From Chloroflexota bacterium (GTDB lineage: Bacteria; Chloroflexota; UBA6077; FW602-bin22; CADDYW01), in assembly GCA_019690095.1 (NCBI GenBank), contig JADGGD010000015.1:1-35047 (forward strand): a stretch of DNA of 35,047 nucleotides, in the 5' to 3' direction. The position numbers were made by a program, and so were the translations under genes. Shown piece after piece: positions 7,627 to 14,852 of the stretch. How positions within the stretch are numbered: the stretch's first letter is position 1; the number at the start of each line of letters is the position of its first letter. The notes beneath the pieces were generated by a model, which was not told the origin of the DNA, made no database searches, and worked only from the letters and a program-made list of their open reading frames with translations.

Positions 7627-8215
7627 CGGCACCCGGATCCGGTGCGTCAAGGATAGCCGAGATGACGGCCACGCCGCGCGCGCCAGCTCGAAGTACGGCT
7701 CCCACATTGTCCGCGGTGATTCCCCCAATGGCCACGACAGGTACGCCGACGGCCTGCACGACCTCGGCAAGCGGCTCCAATCCCCGCGGCGGCTCGCCAG
7801 GGTGAGAGGGCGTAGCAAAGATATGTCCGAAGGTCACCCAGTCTGCGCCAGCTGCAGCGGCCTGCTGGGCTGCCGGAAGGTCGTGGACTGAGACCCCGAG
7901 GCACAAGCGCGGTGCCAGGCGGCGGGCGATCTCGGCAGGAAGGCCGTGCTCGCCCAGCTGAATCCCGTCTGCGTCGGCAGCCAGGGCTACATCGATCCGA
8001 TCGTTGACCGCGACCCGGACGCCCCGCGGCCGACAGATGGCAAGCACATCCCGGGTGAGGTCGAGGAGCTCACGGGCCGTTGCCTGATGGTCACGTACCT
8101 GGACCCAGTCCACTCCGTTATCAGAGGCCGCGCGCACCGCGTCAAGCAGGTGCGGCCGGGGCAGTCGCGGGTCAGTTACCAGATGTAAGACACGGCGCTC
8201 AGACGCTTCCATCAC
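7568..8215 (-). CDS. tenI: Thiazole tautomerase TenI (ThiE-like fold)
   Basis: This 215-residue TIM-barrel protein belongs to the ThiE/TenI family. The ThiE catalytic features are altered: VQVRD replaces QLREK, and the TTTK loop is absent. Instead it has VTFGHIFATPSHPG then PRGL, the TenI pattern, with H131 matching the His of B. subtilis TenI that catalyses aromatisation of the thiazole tautomer made by ThiG. This supports tautomerase rather than coupling activity. It is the last gene of the thi operon: its start (8215) overlaps the end of thiO by 17 bases, and its end overlaps the pterin dehydratase gene on the other strand. NDRIDVALAADADGIQLGE is the shared family core. Confidence 0.85.
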   Translation of the reverse strand: MMEASERRVLHLVTDPRLPRPHLLDAVRAASDNGVDWVQVRDHQATARELLDLTRDVLAICRPRGVRVAVNDRIDVALAADADGIQLGEHGLPAEIARRLAPRLCLGVSVHDLPAAQQAAAAGADWVTFGHIFATPSHPGEPPRGLEPLAEVVQAVGVPVVAIGGITADNVGAVLRAGARGVAVISAILDAPDPGAVTRVLRRLLDSRGAPPGAD

Positions 8216-9380
8216 GGGCTGGCTCGAGGAAGCGCGCCGGGCTGAATGCGGCGAGTTCCGGAGCCCACGCGCCGGTCTGGATGTAGTCGGCGATCCAGCG
8301 GCCGGTCAGGGGGCCGAGGAGGATACCGTTGCGGAAGTGCGCCGTTGCGATAATCAGGTTCGCGAAGCCCGGGGCCTGACCGATGATCGGATAGCGGTCT
8401 GGCGCGGCCGGCCGCAGTCCCGCCCACATTCCTTCCACGGTGAAAGACCCCGCCCAGGGCAGATGCTCGAGTGCCGCCTCGGCCAGCGATCCCACCCCGG
8501 CTAACGTCGGCCGCGCATCGTAGTTTCCATCCTCCTCGGTTGCGCCGAGAATGACCTGCCCATCTGCCTTGGGGACGAGGTAGCACTCGCCCGTCCAGAT
8601 AATGTGACGGGGTGCCCCGTGCAGGGCCCGGAGCATCAGGACCTGGCCTTTGACCGGACCGACCGGCAGGTTCAACGGCAGGCTCCCGGCGAGGTCCCGG
8701 CTCCAGATGCCCGCGGCGAGAACAAACGTCGCCGCCTTCAGAAGCCCGCGCGGAGTGTGGACGCCGACTACCCGATCACCCCGCGTCTCGAAGGAAACCG
8801 CCCATTCACCCTGCCGGAGGCGGGCCCCGCGCTTGACGCTGGCCACGGCCAGCGCCTGGACAAGGCGCGTGCCCCGGACCTGCCCCTCGTCCGGCAGCCA
8901 GAGCCCACCTGCGAGGAGGCGTCCGGCCGCGCCGGCGAGGAGCGGCTCCCGCTCGCCAAGCCGGTCCGGTTCGAGCCACTCCGCCCGCAGACCGCGAGCG
9001 CTCTGCCAGCGCAGGCGCCGCTGAAGCTCGGCCCGGTCGGCCTCGTCAAGGGCGATGCGCAGGATCCCGGTCGGGCGGTACTCCACGTCCAGTCCAGCTT
9101 CTTCGAAGAGCGCAGCGGCGAGCGGCGGGTGCTCGGCACGGCCGAGAAGCGTGAGGTTAAAGAAAGGATCATCGAAGGGCGCTTCGACCTGCGGCGCGAG
9201 CATGCCGGCAGCAACCCCCGAGGCGCCCGCGGCCAGATGATCGCGCTCGATCAGGAGAACGCTTATCCCGGCCCGCGCGAGATAATAGGCGGTTGCGGTG
9301 CCGATGACCCCGCCGCCAATGATCAGGATATCAGGAGACGGTTCCGCGGTCGGTCGACCAGCGGTCGAGATAGCAGTCAC
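8199..9380 (-). CDS. thiO: Glycine oxidase ThiO
   Basis: The 393-residue FAD enzyme opens with the dinucleotide-binding motif ILIIGGGVIGTATAYYLARAG followed by LIERD, and ends with the FAD-closing region WAGLRPAAPDRYPIIG and HFRNGILLGPLTG. The latter is typical of ThiO and other DAO-family glycine oxidases; GHxRNGILL-type segments bind the substrate carboxylate. ThiO oxidises glycine to the imine (dehydroglycine) that ThiG condenses with sulfur and deoxyxylulose phosphate, the oxygen-dependent alternative to ThiH. Its ATG overlaps the thiSG stop by 4 bases, so the two are coupled. The N-terminus carries about 15 extra residues before the Rossmann motif. The presence of thiO and absence of thiH here indicates an aerobic route. 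Confidence 0.93.
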   Translation of the reverse strand: MTAISTAGRPTAEPSPDILIIGGGVIGTATAYYLARAGISVLLIERDHLAAGASGVAAGMLAPQVEAPFDDPFFNLTLLGRAEHPPLAAALFEEAGLDVEYRPTGILRIALDEADRAELQRRLRWQSARGLRAEWLEPDRLGEREPLLAGAAGRLLAGGLWLPDEGQVRGTRLVQALAVASVKRGARLRQGEWAVSFETRGDRVVGVHTPRGLLKAATFVLAAGIWSRDLAGSLPLNLPVGPVKGQVLMLRALHGAPRHIIWTGECYLVPKADGQVILGATEEDGNYDARPTLAGVGSLAEAALEHLPWAGSFTVEGMWAGLRPAAPDRYPIIGQAPGFANLIIATAHFRNGILLGPLTGRWIADYIQTGAWAPELAAFSPARFLEPARDGSV

Positions 9381-10408
9381 GTTCCCACCGCCACCACGCC
9401 GGTTGGCGGGCTGGAGGGGATGGCGTGGTCACTGCGTGGCATCCGACCGGCGAGGTAGCCCATCCGTCCGGCCTCGACGGCGTAGCGCATGGCAAGTGCC
9501 ATGAGCGGCGGGTTATCCGAGCGCGAGATCGCCGTGTTAATCAGGCAGGCGGCCGCGCCAGCCTCCATGGCCAGTACAGCATCCGACGGAGTGCCGATTC
9601 CGGCATCGACCACCACCGGCACGCTGACCCGCTCGACGATGCGCCGAATCCCCTCCCAGTCCTGAATTCCCTGACCAGAGCCGATCATCGAGCCGAGGGG
9701 CATGACTGTTGCCGCGCCAGCCTCCTCCAGCCGGAGCGCAGTCACCAGATCGGTCGTCGTGTACGGCAGGACGACGAACCCCTCCCGCACGAGGATTCGT
9801 GTCGCCTCGATCGTCCCGGCGACATCCGGCCAGAGAGTGCGCTCGTCGCCGATGACCTCGAGCTTGATCCAATTGGTTCCCAGGGCCTCGCGGGCCAGCT
9901 CTGCCATGAAGACGGCCTGGCGCACGCTGGTAGCCCCCGCAGTATTCGGGAGGATGTGATAGCGGTTGAGATCGAGGTTCGCCAGGATCCCCGCGTCGGG
10001 TCCACTGCCATCTAGGCCAGTCGTCCGGATCGCGACCGTGACCATCTCCGTCCCTGATGCTTCGAGCGCAGCCCGCATGACGGCGGGCGAGATGAAGCGG
10101 CCGGTCCCGACGAAGAGCCGCGACCGGAACCGCCGTCCGGCGATAACCAGGGGATGTGGATCATCATAATACATCCCATCGGTCGCGCCGCCGGCGACCG
10201 CGCGGACGAGACGAACGTCATCGCCATCGGAGAGCTCGGTCCGTTCCCACTCCGCGCGCGGGATAACCCGTCCGTTCACCGCCACGGCGATGCCGGGGAT
10301 GGCTGATTCAGTCCCCGGCGGTGCTCCCTCCAGGCGCGTAATCAGCGAGGCGACGGTCTCGCGCGTTCCGATCTCGTGTGGCTGTCCATTGAGCTGAATC
10401 GTTGCCAT
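9377..10408 (-). CDS. thiSG: ThiS-ThiG fusion: sulfur carrier plus thiazole synthase
   Basis: Residues 1-74 are ThiS-like (MATIQLNGQPHEI, VAVNGRVIPR, GDDVRLVRAVAGG) and end in the di-glycine (73-74) that in free ThiS is the C-terminus to be thiocarboxylated. Without a stop the chain continues through ATDGMYYDD into a full ThiG (about 84-343), with GRRFRSRLFVGTG, the Schiff-base Lys in NWIKLEV (K182), and PLGSMIGSGQGI with VVVDAGIGTPSDA for phosphate binding. ThiG forms the thiazole phosphate from deoxyxylulose phosphate, dehydroglycine and ThiS thiocarboxylate. Bifunctional ThiS-ThiG proteins are known. How the internal Gly-Gly is freed or used is not evident. A GAGGAGG site precedes ATG 10408, overlapping the end of thiD. 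Confidence 0.93.
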   Translation of the reverse strand: MATIQLNGQPHEIGTRETVASLITRLEGAPPGTESAIPGIAVAVNGRVIPRAEWERTELSDGDDVRLVRAVAGGATDGMYYDDPHPLVIAGRRFRSRLFVGTGRFISPAVMRAALEASGTEMVTVAIRTTGLDGSGPDAGILANLDLNRYHILPNTAGATSVRQAVFMAELAREALGTNWIKLEVIGDERTLWPDVAGTIEATRILVREGFVVLPYTTTDLVTALRLEEAGAATVMPLGSMIGSGQGIQDWEGIRRIVERVSVPVVVDAGIGTPSDAVLAMEAGAAACLINTAISRSDNPPLMALAMRYAVEAGRMGYLAGRMPRSDHAIPSSPPTGVVAVGT

Positions 10409-10419
10409 CTGCCGCCTCC

Positions 10420-11214
10420 TCAGGCCGGCCAGAGCCGGTAGAAATGGTGGACCGGCGAGTGCCCCCGACCGATCGCGTACGCGTGGGCGAGGGCACCGGT
10501 GAGATACTCCTTGGCTTCCCGGATCGCAGTGAGCGGCTCCAGCCCCCGGGCGAGCCCGGCCGCGATCGCCGCCGAGAAGGTGCAGCCGGTCCCGTGGGTG
10601 TGGGGGGTCTCCACGCGGGCAGACCGGAGTTCGTAGAACTCCCGCCCGTCATAGACCAGGTCCGTCGCCTCGCCGGAACGGTGCCCCCCCTTGACGACGA
10701 CGTAGGCCGGCCCCAGTGCGTGGATTGCCCGGGCTGCCATCCGCAGATCATCATCGCTCTGCAGCTGATGCCCCACGAGGGTTTCAGCCTCGGGCAGGTT
10801 TGGTGTGACGATGAGCGCGAGCGGAAGGAGGTGCTCTTTCAGCGCCTCAACCGCATCCGCGCGAAGCAGGCGATCCCCGCTCTTGGCGACCATGACCGGG
10901 TCGACAACCAGCCCCCGGAGCGCATGGTGCCGGATCCGCTCGGCGACTGTCTCAATGATCGGTGCACTGGAAAGCATGCCCGTCTTTGCCGCATCCACCC
11001 CGATGTCCTCGACCACGGCATCGATCTGCCGAGCGACCATCTCGCGATCGATCTCCTGAATGCCAAAGACCCCTACAGTATTCTGCGCGGTGACCGCCGT
11101 AATCACGCTCATGCCGTAGACGCCCAGGGCAGCGAATGTCTTCAGATCTGCCTGAATGCCCGCACCACCCCCCGAGTCCGAACCGGCGATTGTCAACGCC
11201 TTTGCAATGGCCAT
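10420..11214 (-). CDS. thiD: Hydroxymethylpyrimidine (phosphate) kinase ThiD
   Basis: From ATG 11214 the protein has 264 residues and starts MAIAKALTIAGSDSGGGAGI, the ribokinase-fold ThiD signature that binds the pyrimidine. It also has TAVTAQNTVGV, the VVDPVMVAKSGDRLL segment and the anion-hole motif HGTGCTFSAAIAAGLA. It phosphorylates HMP and HMP-P to HMP-PP for coupling by ThiE. An in-frame GTG at 11343 overlaps the thiE stop by four bases and would add 43 residues unlike any ThiD, so the internal ATG with GGGAAGGGAG just ahead is preferred. That leaves 125 untranslated bases after thiE. The stop is 11 bases before thiSG. Confidence 0.93.
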   Translation of the reverse strand: MAIAKALTIAGSDSGGGAGIQADLKTFAALGVYGMSVITAVTAQNTVGVFGIQEIDREMVARQIDAVVEDIGVDAAKTGMLSSAPIIETVAERIRHHALRGLVVDPVMVAKSGDRLLRADAVEALKEHLLPLALIVTPNLPEAETLVGHQLQSDDDLRMAARAIHALGPAYVVVKGGHRSGEATDLVYDGREFYELRSARVETPHTHGTGCTFSAAIAAGLARGLEPLTAIREAKEYLTGALAHAYAIGRGHSPVHHFYRLWPA

Positions 11215-11339
11215 CTCCCTTCCCCCTGCCGTCATCCGCAAATGCCGTGGAGCCTCTCCCTGCCCCATGCCTTCACCGGCCCACAGCGTTTCCCGCCATT
11301 CCACGTGTGCGCGTGGGTTCGATCGCACATAGCCATCTC

Positions 11340-12011
11340 TCACATCGCCGTACGAGCGCGCAGGGCTTCCTCGATCGCCTGCCGGAGCCGCCGCGCGGCA
11401 GCCCGGACGTCTTCTGCTCCAATCACCGCTCCGATCACCGCCGCACCGTCCGCGCCGGCAGCGATCACTTCTCCGACGTTATCCGCAGTGACTGCGCCAA
11501 TGCCCACGATGGGAAGGTCTGTCCGCGCCCGGAGCTGAGCCAGTCCGGCGGGGCCAATTGGCTCTCCCGCATCGGGCTTGGTCGTCGTTGCGTACACCGG
11601 ACCAACGCCCAGGTAGTCCACCCCCTCGGCGACTGACCGGGCGAGCTCATCCAGGTTGCCGGCCGACCCGCCGATGATCGCATCGGAGCCCAGGATGGCA
11701 CGGGCGACCGATGGCGGCAGGTCGTCCTGCCCGAGGTGGACGCCGTCAGCCTCGACAGCATAGGCAATGTCAACCCGATCGTTCACGATGAGCAGGGCGC
11801 CGGCCGCGCGCGTCAGGCGGCGCAGTACGCGGCCTAACTCAACCTGCTGGCGGCCGCCGAGCACCTTCTCGCGCAGCTGGATCGCTGTCGCGCCTCCCTC
11901 CAGGGCCGCCGCGACAAGATCAACGAGCGGCCGTCCCGCCGCGGCCCGGCTGTCGGTGAGGACATAGAGCCGGAGCCGCTGACCCAGCTCGGCGCGCGAC
12001 AGCTTTCCCAT
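11340..12011 (-). CDS. thiE: Thiamine-phosphate synthase ThiE
   Basis: The 223-residue TIM-barrel enzyme joins HMP-PP and thiazole phosphate to make thiamine phosphate. It keeps the full catalytic set: QLREK (45-49), NDRVDIAYAVEADGVHLGQDD with the Mg-binding acidic residues, and the ATTTKPDAGEPIG loop (141-153) that binds the thiazole phosphate, followed by IVGIGAVTADN. This separates it from the ThiE-like TenI at the end of the same operon. It is the first gene after the TPP riboswitch, starting with ATG 12011 preceded by GGGGGAG. The leader of about 270 bases between riboswitch start and ATG contains the attenuator hairpin. Confidence 0.95.
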   Translation of the reverse strand: MGKLSRAELGQRLRLYVLTDSRAAAGRPLVDLVAAALEGGATAIQLREKVLGGRQQVELGRVLRRLTRAAGALLIVNDRVDIAYAVEADGVHLGQDDLPPSVARAILGSDAIIGGSAGNLDELARSVAEGVDYLGVGPVYATTTKPDAGEPIGPAGLAQLRARTDLPIVGIGAVTADNVGEVIAAGADGAAVIGAVIGAEDVRAAARRLRQAIEEALRARTAM

Positions 12012-12096
12012 AGGACTCCCCCGATTGGCACCGCTGCCCTACCTTCTTCCCCGCGCCGGTTCAGGCACTGGTTGCCGCCTTGGGCAGCTGGCCCCG

Positions 12097-12130
12097 AAAA
12101 CAATGTCGCCGACCAGAAGGCTGGCCGGCG
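12097..12130 (-). terminator. Intrinsic terminator in the thi leader (attenuator)
   Basis: On the minus strand CGCCGGCCAG and CTGGTCGGCG (12121-12130 and 12107-12116) form a 10-bp stem with one G-U pair and a CCTT loop. It is followed by ACATTGTTTTC, a U-rich run. It sits about 50 bases downstream of the TPP riboswitch and before thiE, where an expression platform is expected. Ligand-bound riboswitch would favour this terminator; the matching antiterminator was not resolved. Confidence 0.7.
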
Positions 12131-12177
12131 TACTCACGATCTGCGCCCTGGCCTGGACGGCACAGGCGCCTGCCACG

Positions 12178-12283
12178 ATCCCTTCGCTGGTATTACCCAG
12201 ATCAGGTTCCACGGTCGGCGTACAACGCTCGGTCTATTACGCGAGCGCCGGTCACCCTCTCAGCCTGGCTTCCCCAAGCTCCC
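12178..12283 (-). ncRNA. TPP riboswitch (THI element)
   Basis: The minus strand contains the two signature halves of the THI box: GGCTGAGAGGGTGACC (pyrimidine-sensing helix, around 12250-12265) and AACCTGATCTGGGTAATACC followed by AGCGAAGGGA (pyrophosphate-sensing side, 12178-12210). These match the conserved CUGAGA and ACCUGAUCUGG-UAAU-CCAGCG-AGGGA sequences. An optional extension stem lies between (GCTCGCGTAATAGACCGAGC). It precedes a full set of thiamine genes, so TPP would shut off the operon, probably through the terminator at 12097-12130. Outer limits are approximate. Confidence 0.96.
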
Positions 12284-12409
12284 GTCGGCATTATTCACTT
12301 GTGAGACCGGAAGGTGAGGATAACCTGATGGGCCACTGTACCCGCACCAGGACAGACTGCGCCACCGGATCCATCCCACCCTGACCAAGCGTAGCACCCC
12401 GGATGGCTG

Positions 12410-13795
12410 GTGTCAAATCGGCCGGGTAAGACGATTGACGGGATGACGGGGCGGGCGGTACCGTTGGGGGCGCGCCCGTTGAATCCTGGCGACGGGGATC
12501 GCGGTGAGGGTGGCGAGGTGGTCCTATCCTTCTGCCGTCGGAACTTCATCTGGCTTGTCCTCGATGCGGCGATTTTCTTCTTTGCCGTATCGTTCGTTGA
12601 TCTCACTGGCGTGATGCCTTCTCTGCTCGGTCACCTCACCCATGCGCCGGTGCTTATCGGTCTGCTGGGCTCGCTGCAGACCGGCGCATGGCTCCTCCCT
12701 CAGCTCTTCGCGGCGCGCGTCGTCTCGAGCCGCGGCCGGAAGAAGCCGATCGTTCTCCTGACAACGACTGTCAGCCGTGCTAGCTGGCTGATCCTTCTGC
12801 TCGCGCTGACCTTCTTCGAGCAGATTGGACCGGCCATAACGCTCGTTGCCGCCTATCTCGCGGTTGCACTCTTCATGTTCTTCGACGGCATCGCCTCTCT
12901 GGGCTGGTACGACCTCATCGCCCGTGCGGTGTCGCCTGCCATTCGCGGGCGGCTGTTCGGCGCGATGTCGCTGGTGGGCGGCATCTTTGCCACGGTGGGG
13001 GGAGCGGTCGTCCAGCGGGTGCTGGGGAACAGCGCCTGGCCCTTCCCGGCCGATTACCGCTTGCTCGTCGGAGTAGCACTGGCGCTTCTTATCGTGGGGA
13101 TCATTCCTCTCGCTCTTGTCGTGGAGCCGCCGGCCGCGACGGCCCTGCCGCCCGAGCCGCTTATCTCCTATCTCCGCCGTCTGCCTGCCACTCTCCGCGA
13201 CCGGCCCGACTTTCGGCGCCTCGTCGGTGTTCAGCTCCTGGTGGGAACATCATCCCTTGCGGTTCCCTTCTATGCTCCCTATGGAATTCTGGTGATCGGC
13301 CTGCCGGAGGCCGATGTGGGGACGCTGGTCATGGGGGTGACGCTCGGGGCCATGTTAGGCGGGGTCAGCTGGGGCTACCTCGGTGATCACGGACGTCAGG
13401 GGCTCGCCGTTCGCGGCATGGCGCTCTGCGGTATGCTCGGTCCACTGCTCGCCCTGCTCCTGCGCCCGGCGGCACCAGGGCTGGCAGGCGCCGCAATCCT
13501 CCTCCTGGCGGCGGCACTCTTCTTTGTCGGCTGTAGTATCCGGGCCGGCTGGGTTGCTTATGCGAACTATGTGATCGAGCTCGCGGATGACGCGGAGCGA
13601 CCGGTGCTGATCGGGACGATGAACACGCTGAGTGGGGCACTGGCCATCGCGCCGCCTCTGGGCGGGGTGCTTGCCGGCTGGCTTGGCTACGAAGCTGCTT
13701 TCACTGCGGCCGCGGTGTGCGCCACCCTGGGTTTGGGTGCGAGCCTGCGCCTTCGTGAGGTCAAGGCCGTGCGCACCCCGGCGCCAGTGGACTAA
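12410..13795 (+). CDS. Major facilitator superfamily transporter
   Basis: This 461-residue integral membrane protein has about 12 hydrophobic segments in two halves, beginning near FIWLVLDAAIFFFAVSFVDL. After helix 2 there is a cytoplasmic loop with SSRGRKKPIVLL, an MFS motif A-like sequence, and in the second half GYLGDHGRQGLAVRG is the repeat of that motif. The substrate is unknown. A central charged loop (YLRRLPATLRDRPDFRRL) joins the halves. The start is uncertain: GTG 12410 gives about 45 hydrophilic residues before helix 1, and ATG 12443 is an in-frame alternative; neither has a clear Shine-Dalgarno. It is divergent from the thi operon; an efflux or a thiamine-related role could be imagined but nothing in the sequence shows it. 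Confidence 0.87.
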   Translation: MSNRPGKTIDGMTGRAVPLGARPLNPGDGDRGEGGEVVLSFCRRNFIWLVLDAAIFFFAVSFVDLTGVMPSLLGHLTHAPVLIGLLGSLQTGAWLLPQLFAARVVSSRGRKKPIVLLTTTVSRASWLILLLALTFFEQIGPAITLVAAYLAVALFMFFDGIASLGWYDLIARAVSPAIRGRLFGAMSLVGGIFATVGGAVVQRVLGNSAWPFPADYRLLVGVALALLIVGIIPLALVVEPPAATALPPEPLISYLRRLPATLRDRPDFRRLVGVQLLVGTSSLAVPFYAPYGILVIGLPEADVGTLVMGVTLGAMLGGVSWGYLGDHGRQGLAVRGMALCGMLGPLLALLLRPAAPGLAGAAILLLAAALFFVGCSIRAGWVAYANYVIELADDAERPVLIGTMNTLSGALAIAPPLGGVLAGWLGYEAAFTAAAVCATLGLGASLRLREVKAVRTPAPVD

Positions 13796-13796
13796 T

Positions 13797-13870
13797 CCAC
13801 CCCAACGGCATATTTCCCGCGCCAGCGGTCTCCGACTGTCCCCGATCGGACCCGTGCCGTGCGGGGGTGG
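13797..13870. terminator. Interrupted inverted repeat between convergent genes
   Basis: CCACCCC (13797-13803) pairs with GGGGTGG (13864-13870), and CGGCA (13806-13810) with TGCCG (13855-13859), enclosing a 44-base GC-rich segment. The structure fills the space from the MFS stop codon to the TadE-like stop codon, as expected for a shared termination region. There is no U-tract, so the call is tentative. Confidence 0.35.
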
Positions 13871-14275
13871 TTAGCAGCCGGGACCGCTACCGAACTGAAT
13901 GAGCATGGTTGATGAGCGGCTCAGGGTCAGCCCGTTGGATCCAACGAATGCGCTGATCAGAGGGGTCAGCGGTGTGAACCGGACGGTCACCGTGACGGTC
14001 ACCGGCTGGCCGATGGCCGCTCCACCCGGCTCGATGATTGTTGGCGTGCCGACGACCGGGACACCGACTGCGGCGTTCAGGGCGGCACGACGAATCCCGC
14101 TGCAGTCGCTCGGTGCGGTCACCGCATAGCGGGCGCCCTGACGTGCCGCCTCGGCGGCAGTGCTTGCCTCCCACACTGCCCGCCCAAGGTCGAGGATCCC
14201 GAACATCAGCAGGAGAAAGATGGGGAGCGCCAGGGCCATTTCAACGAGGGTCTGACCGCGCTCGTGTGCATTCAC
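13871..14275 (-). CDS. TadE-like pseudopilin protein
   Basis: The 134-residue protein begins NAHERGQTLVEMALALPIFL, the TadE-type prepilin-like signature: a short basic, hydrophilic leader, then GQxLVExALxLP with the conserved Glu, running into one transmembrane helix (LLLMFGILDLGRAV). The remainder is an extracytoplasmic beta-rich domain with Thr/Val repeats (GQPVTVTVTVRFTPLTPL). TadE/TadG proteins are minor pseudopilins of Flp (Tad) pili. The start is GTG 14275, two bases after the stop of the preceding gene, so both are co-expressed. Two Cys (in SDCSG and at the C-terminus, GPGC) could form a disulfide. No tad ATPase, prepilin peptidase or secretin is within the window. Confidence 0.85.
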   Translation of the reverse strand: MNAHERGQTLVEMALALPIFLLLMFGILDLGRAVWEASTAAEAARQGARYAVTAPSDCSGIRRAALNAAVGVPVVGTPTIIEPGGAAIGQPVTVTVTVRFTPLTPLISAFVGSNGLTLSRSSTMLIQFGSGPGC

Positions 14276-14277
14276 CG

Positions 14278-14691
14278 CTACTGCACCACGACGGTCGAGG
14301 ATGCCTGGAGGCTTACGGATCCCAGGCCGAGGATCGCGGTCGTGAGCAGGGAAAATGTTGCTCGGACGGTCACGCGGACGCTGGAGCCCCGCGGAAGCGG
14401 GACAGAGGAAGGGGTGATCGTGATGCTCGGCGTCGCCGGTACGGCTCCATTCAGCTCGGCCAGGACGACTGAGGTAACGTCTGCAACCAGGTTCGCATCA
14501 GACGGGTGGAGCGATGCGTACATGGCGCCTTCGCGCGCTGCATTCGCCATAGACAGGTAGGCGCCGAAAGCGCGGCCCAGGTCGAGCGTGCCCATCGCCA
14601 GGAGCACGAGCACAGGCAGAATGAGTGCAAGCTCGACGAGCGCCTGGCCTCTCTTGTGATTGGTTGTGGGTTTAGCCGGCTGATGTAGCAT
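14278..14691 (-). CDS. TadE-like pseudopilin protein
   Basis: This 137-residue paralogue of the next gene has the same layout: a basic leader (KPTTNHKRGQALVELALILP), a single transmembrane helix (VLVLLAMGTLDLGRAF), then an extracytoplasmic domain (ANAAREGAMYASLHPSDANL, then a Pro/Thr-rich beta segment ending VSLQASSTVVVQ). GQALVE with its Glu is the family hallmark. It is the first gene of the two-gene unit. GGAGA lies a few bases before ATG 14691. The pair probably makes a heteromeric minor pilin or cell-surface complex; the rest of any Tad machinery must be elsewhere. Confidence 0.87.
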   Translation of the reverse strand: MLHQPAKPTTNHKRGQALVELALILPVLVLLAMGTLDLGRAFGAYLSMANAAREGAMYASLHPSDANLVADVTSVVLAELNGAVPATPSITITPSSVPLPRGSSVRVTVRATFSLLTTAILGLGSVSLQASSTVVVQ

Positions 14692-14852
14692 GGCTCTCCG
14701 TGATCCTACTTGCGGTCAAGTCTGGATCAGGCGTGCACCCGGCTCATCCCCCGGGAGTCCCGAAGCTGGTAGGATGTTTGGGCTACTCGTCCCTCGTGCG
14801 AGCCAGCCAGTGAGACCGCCGGGGCGTGGTGTGCTGGAATGGCCGGGAGCGG

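Noticed and set aside
8604-9458. 284-codon plus-strand frame opposite thiO
   Set aside because: Shadow of thiO in high-GC sequence; the thi operon on the other strand is certain.
10420-11343. Longer ThiD starting at GTG 11343
   Set aside because: The four-base overlap with thiE is attractive, but the extra 43 residues are unlike ThiD and ATG 11214 has a good ribosome site followed by the family N-terminus.
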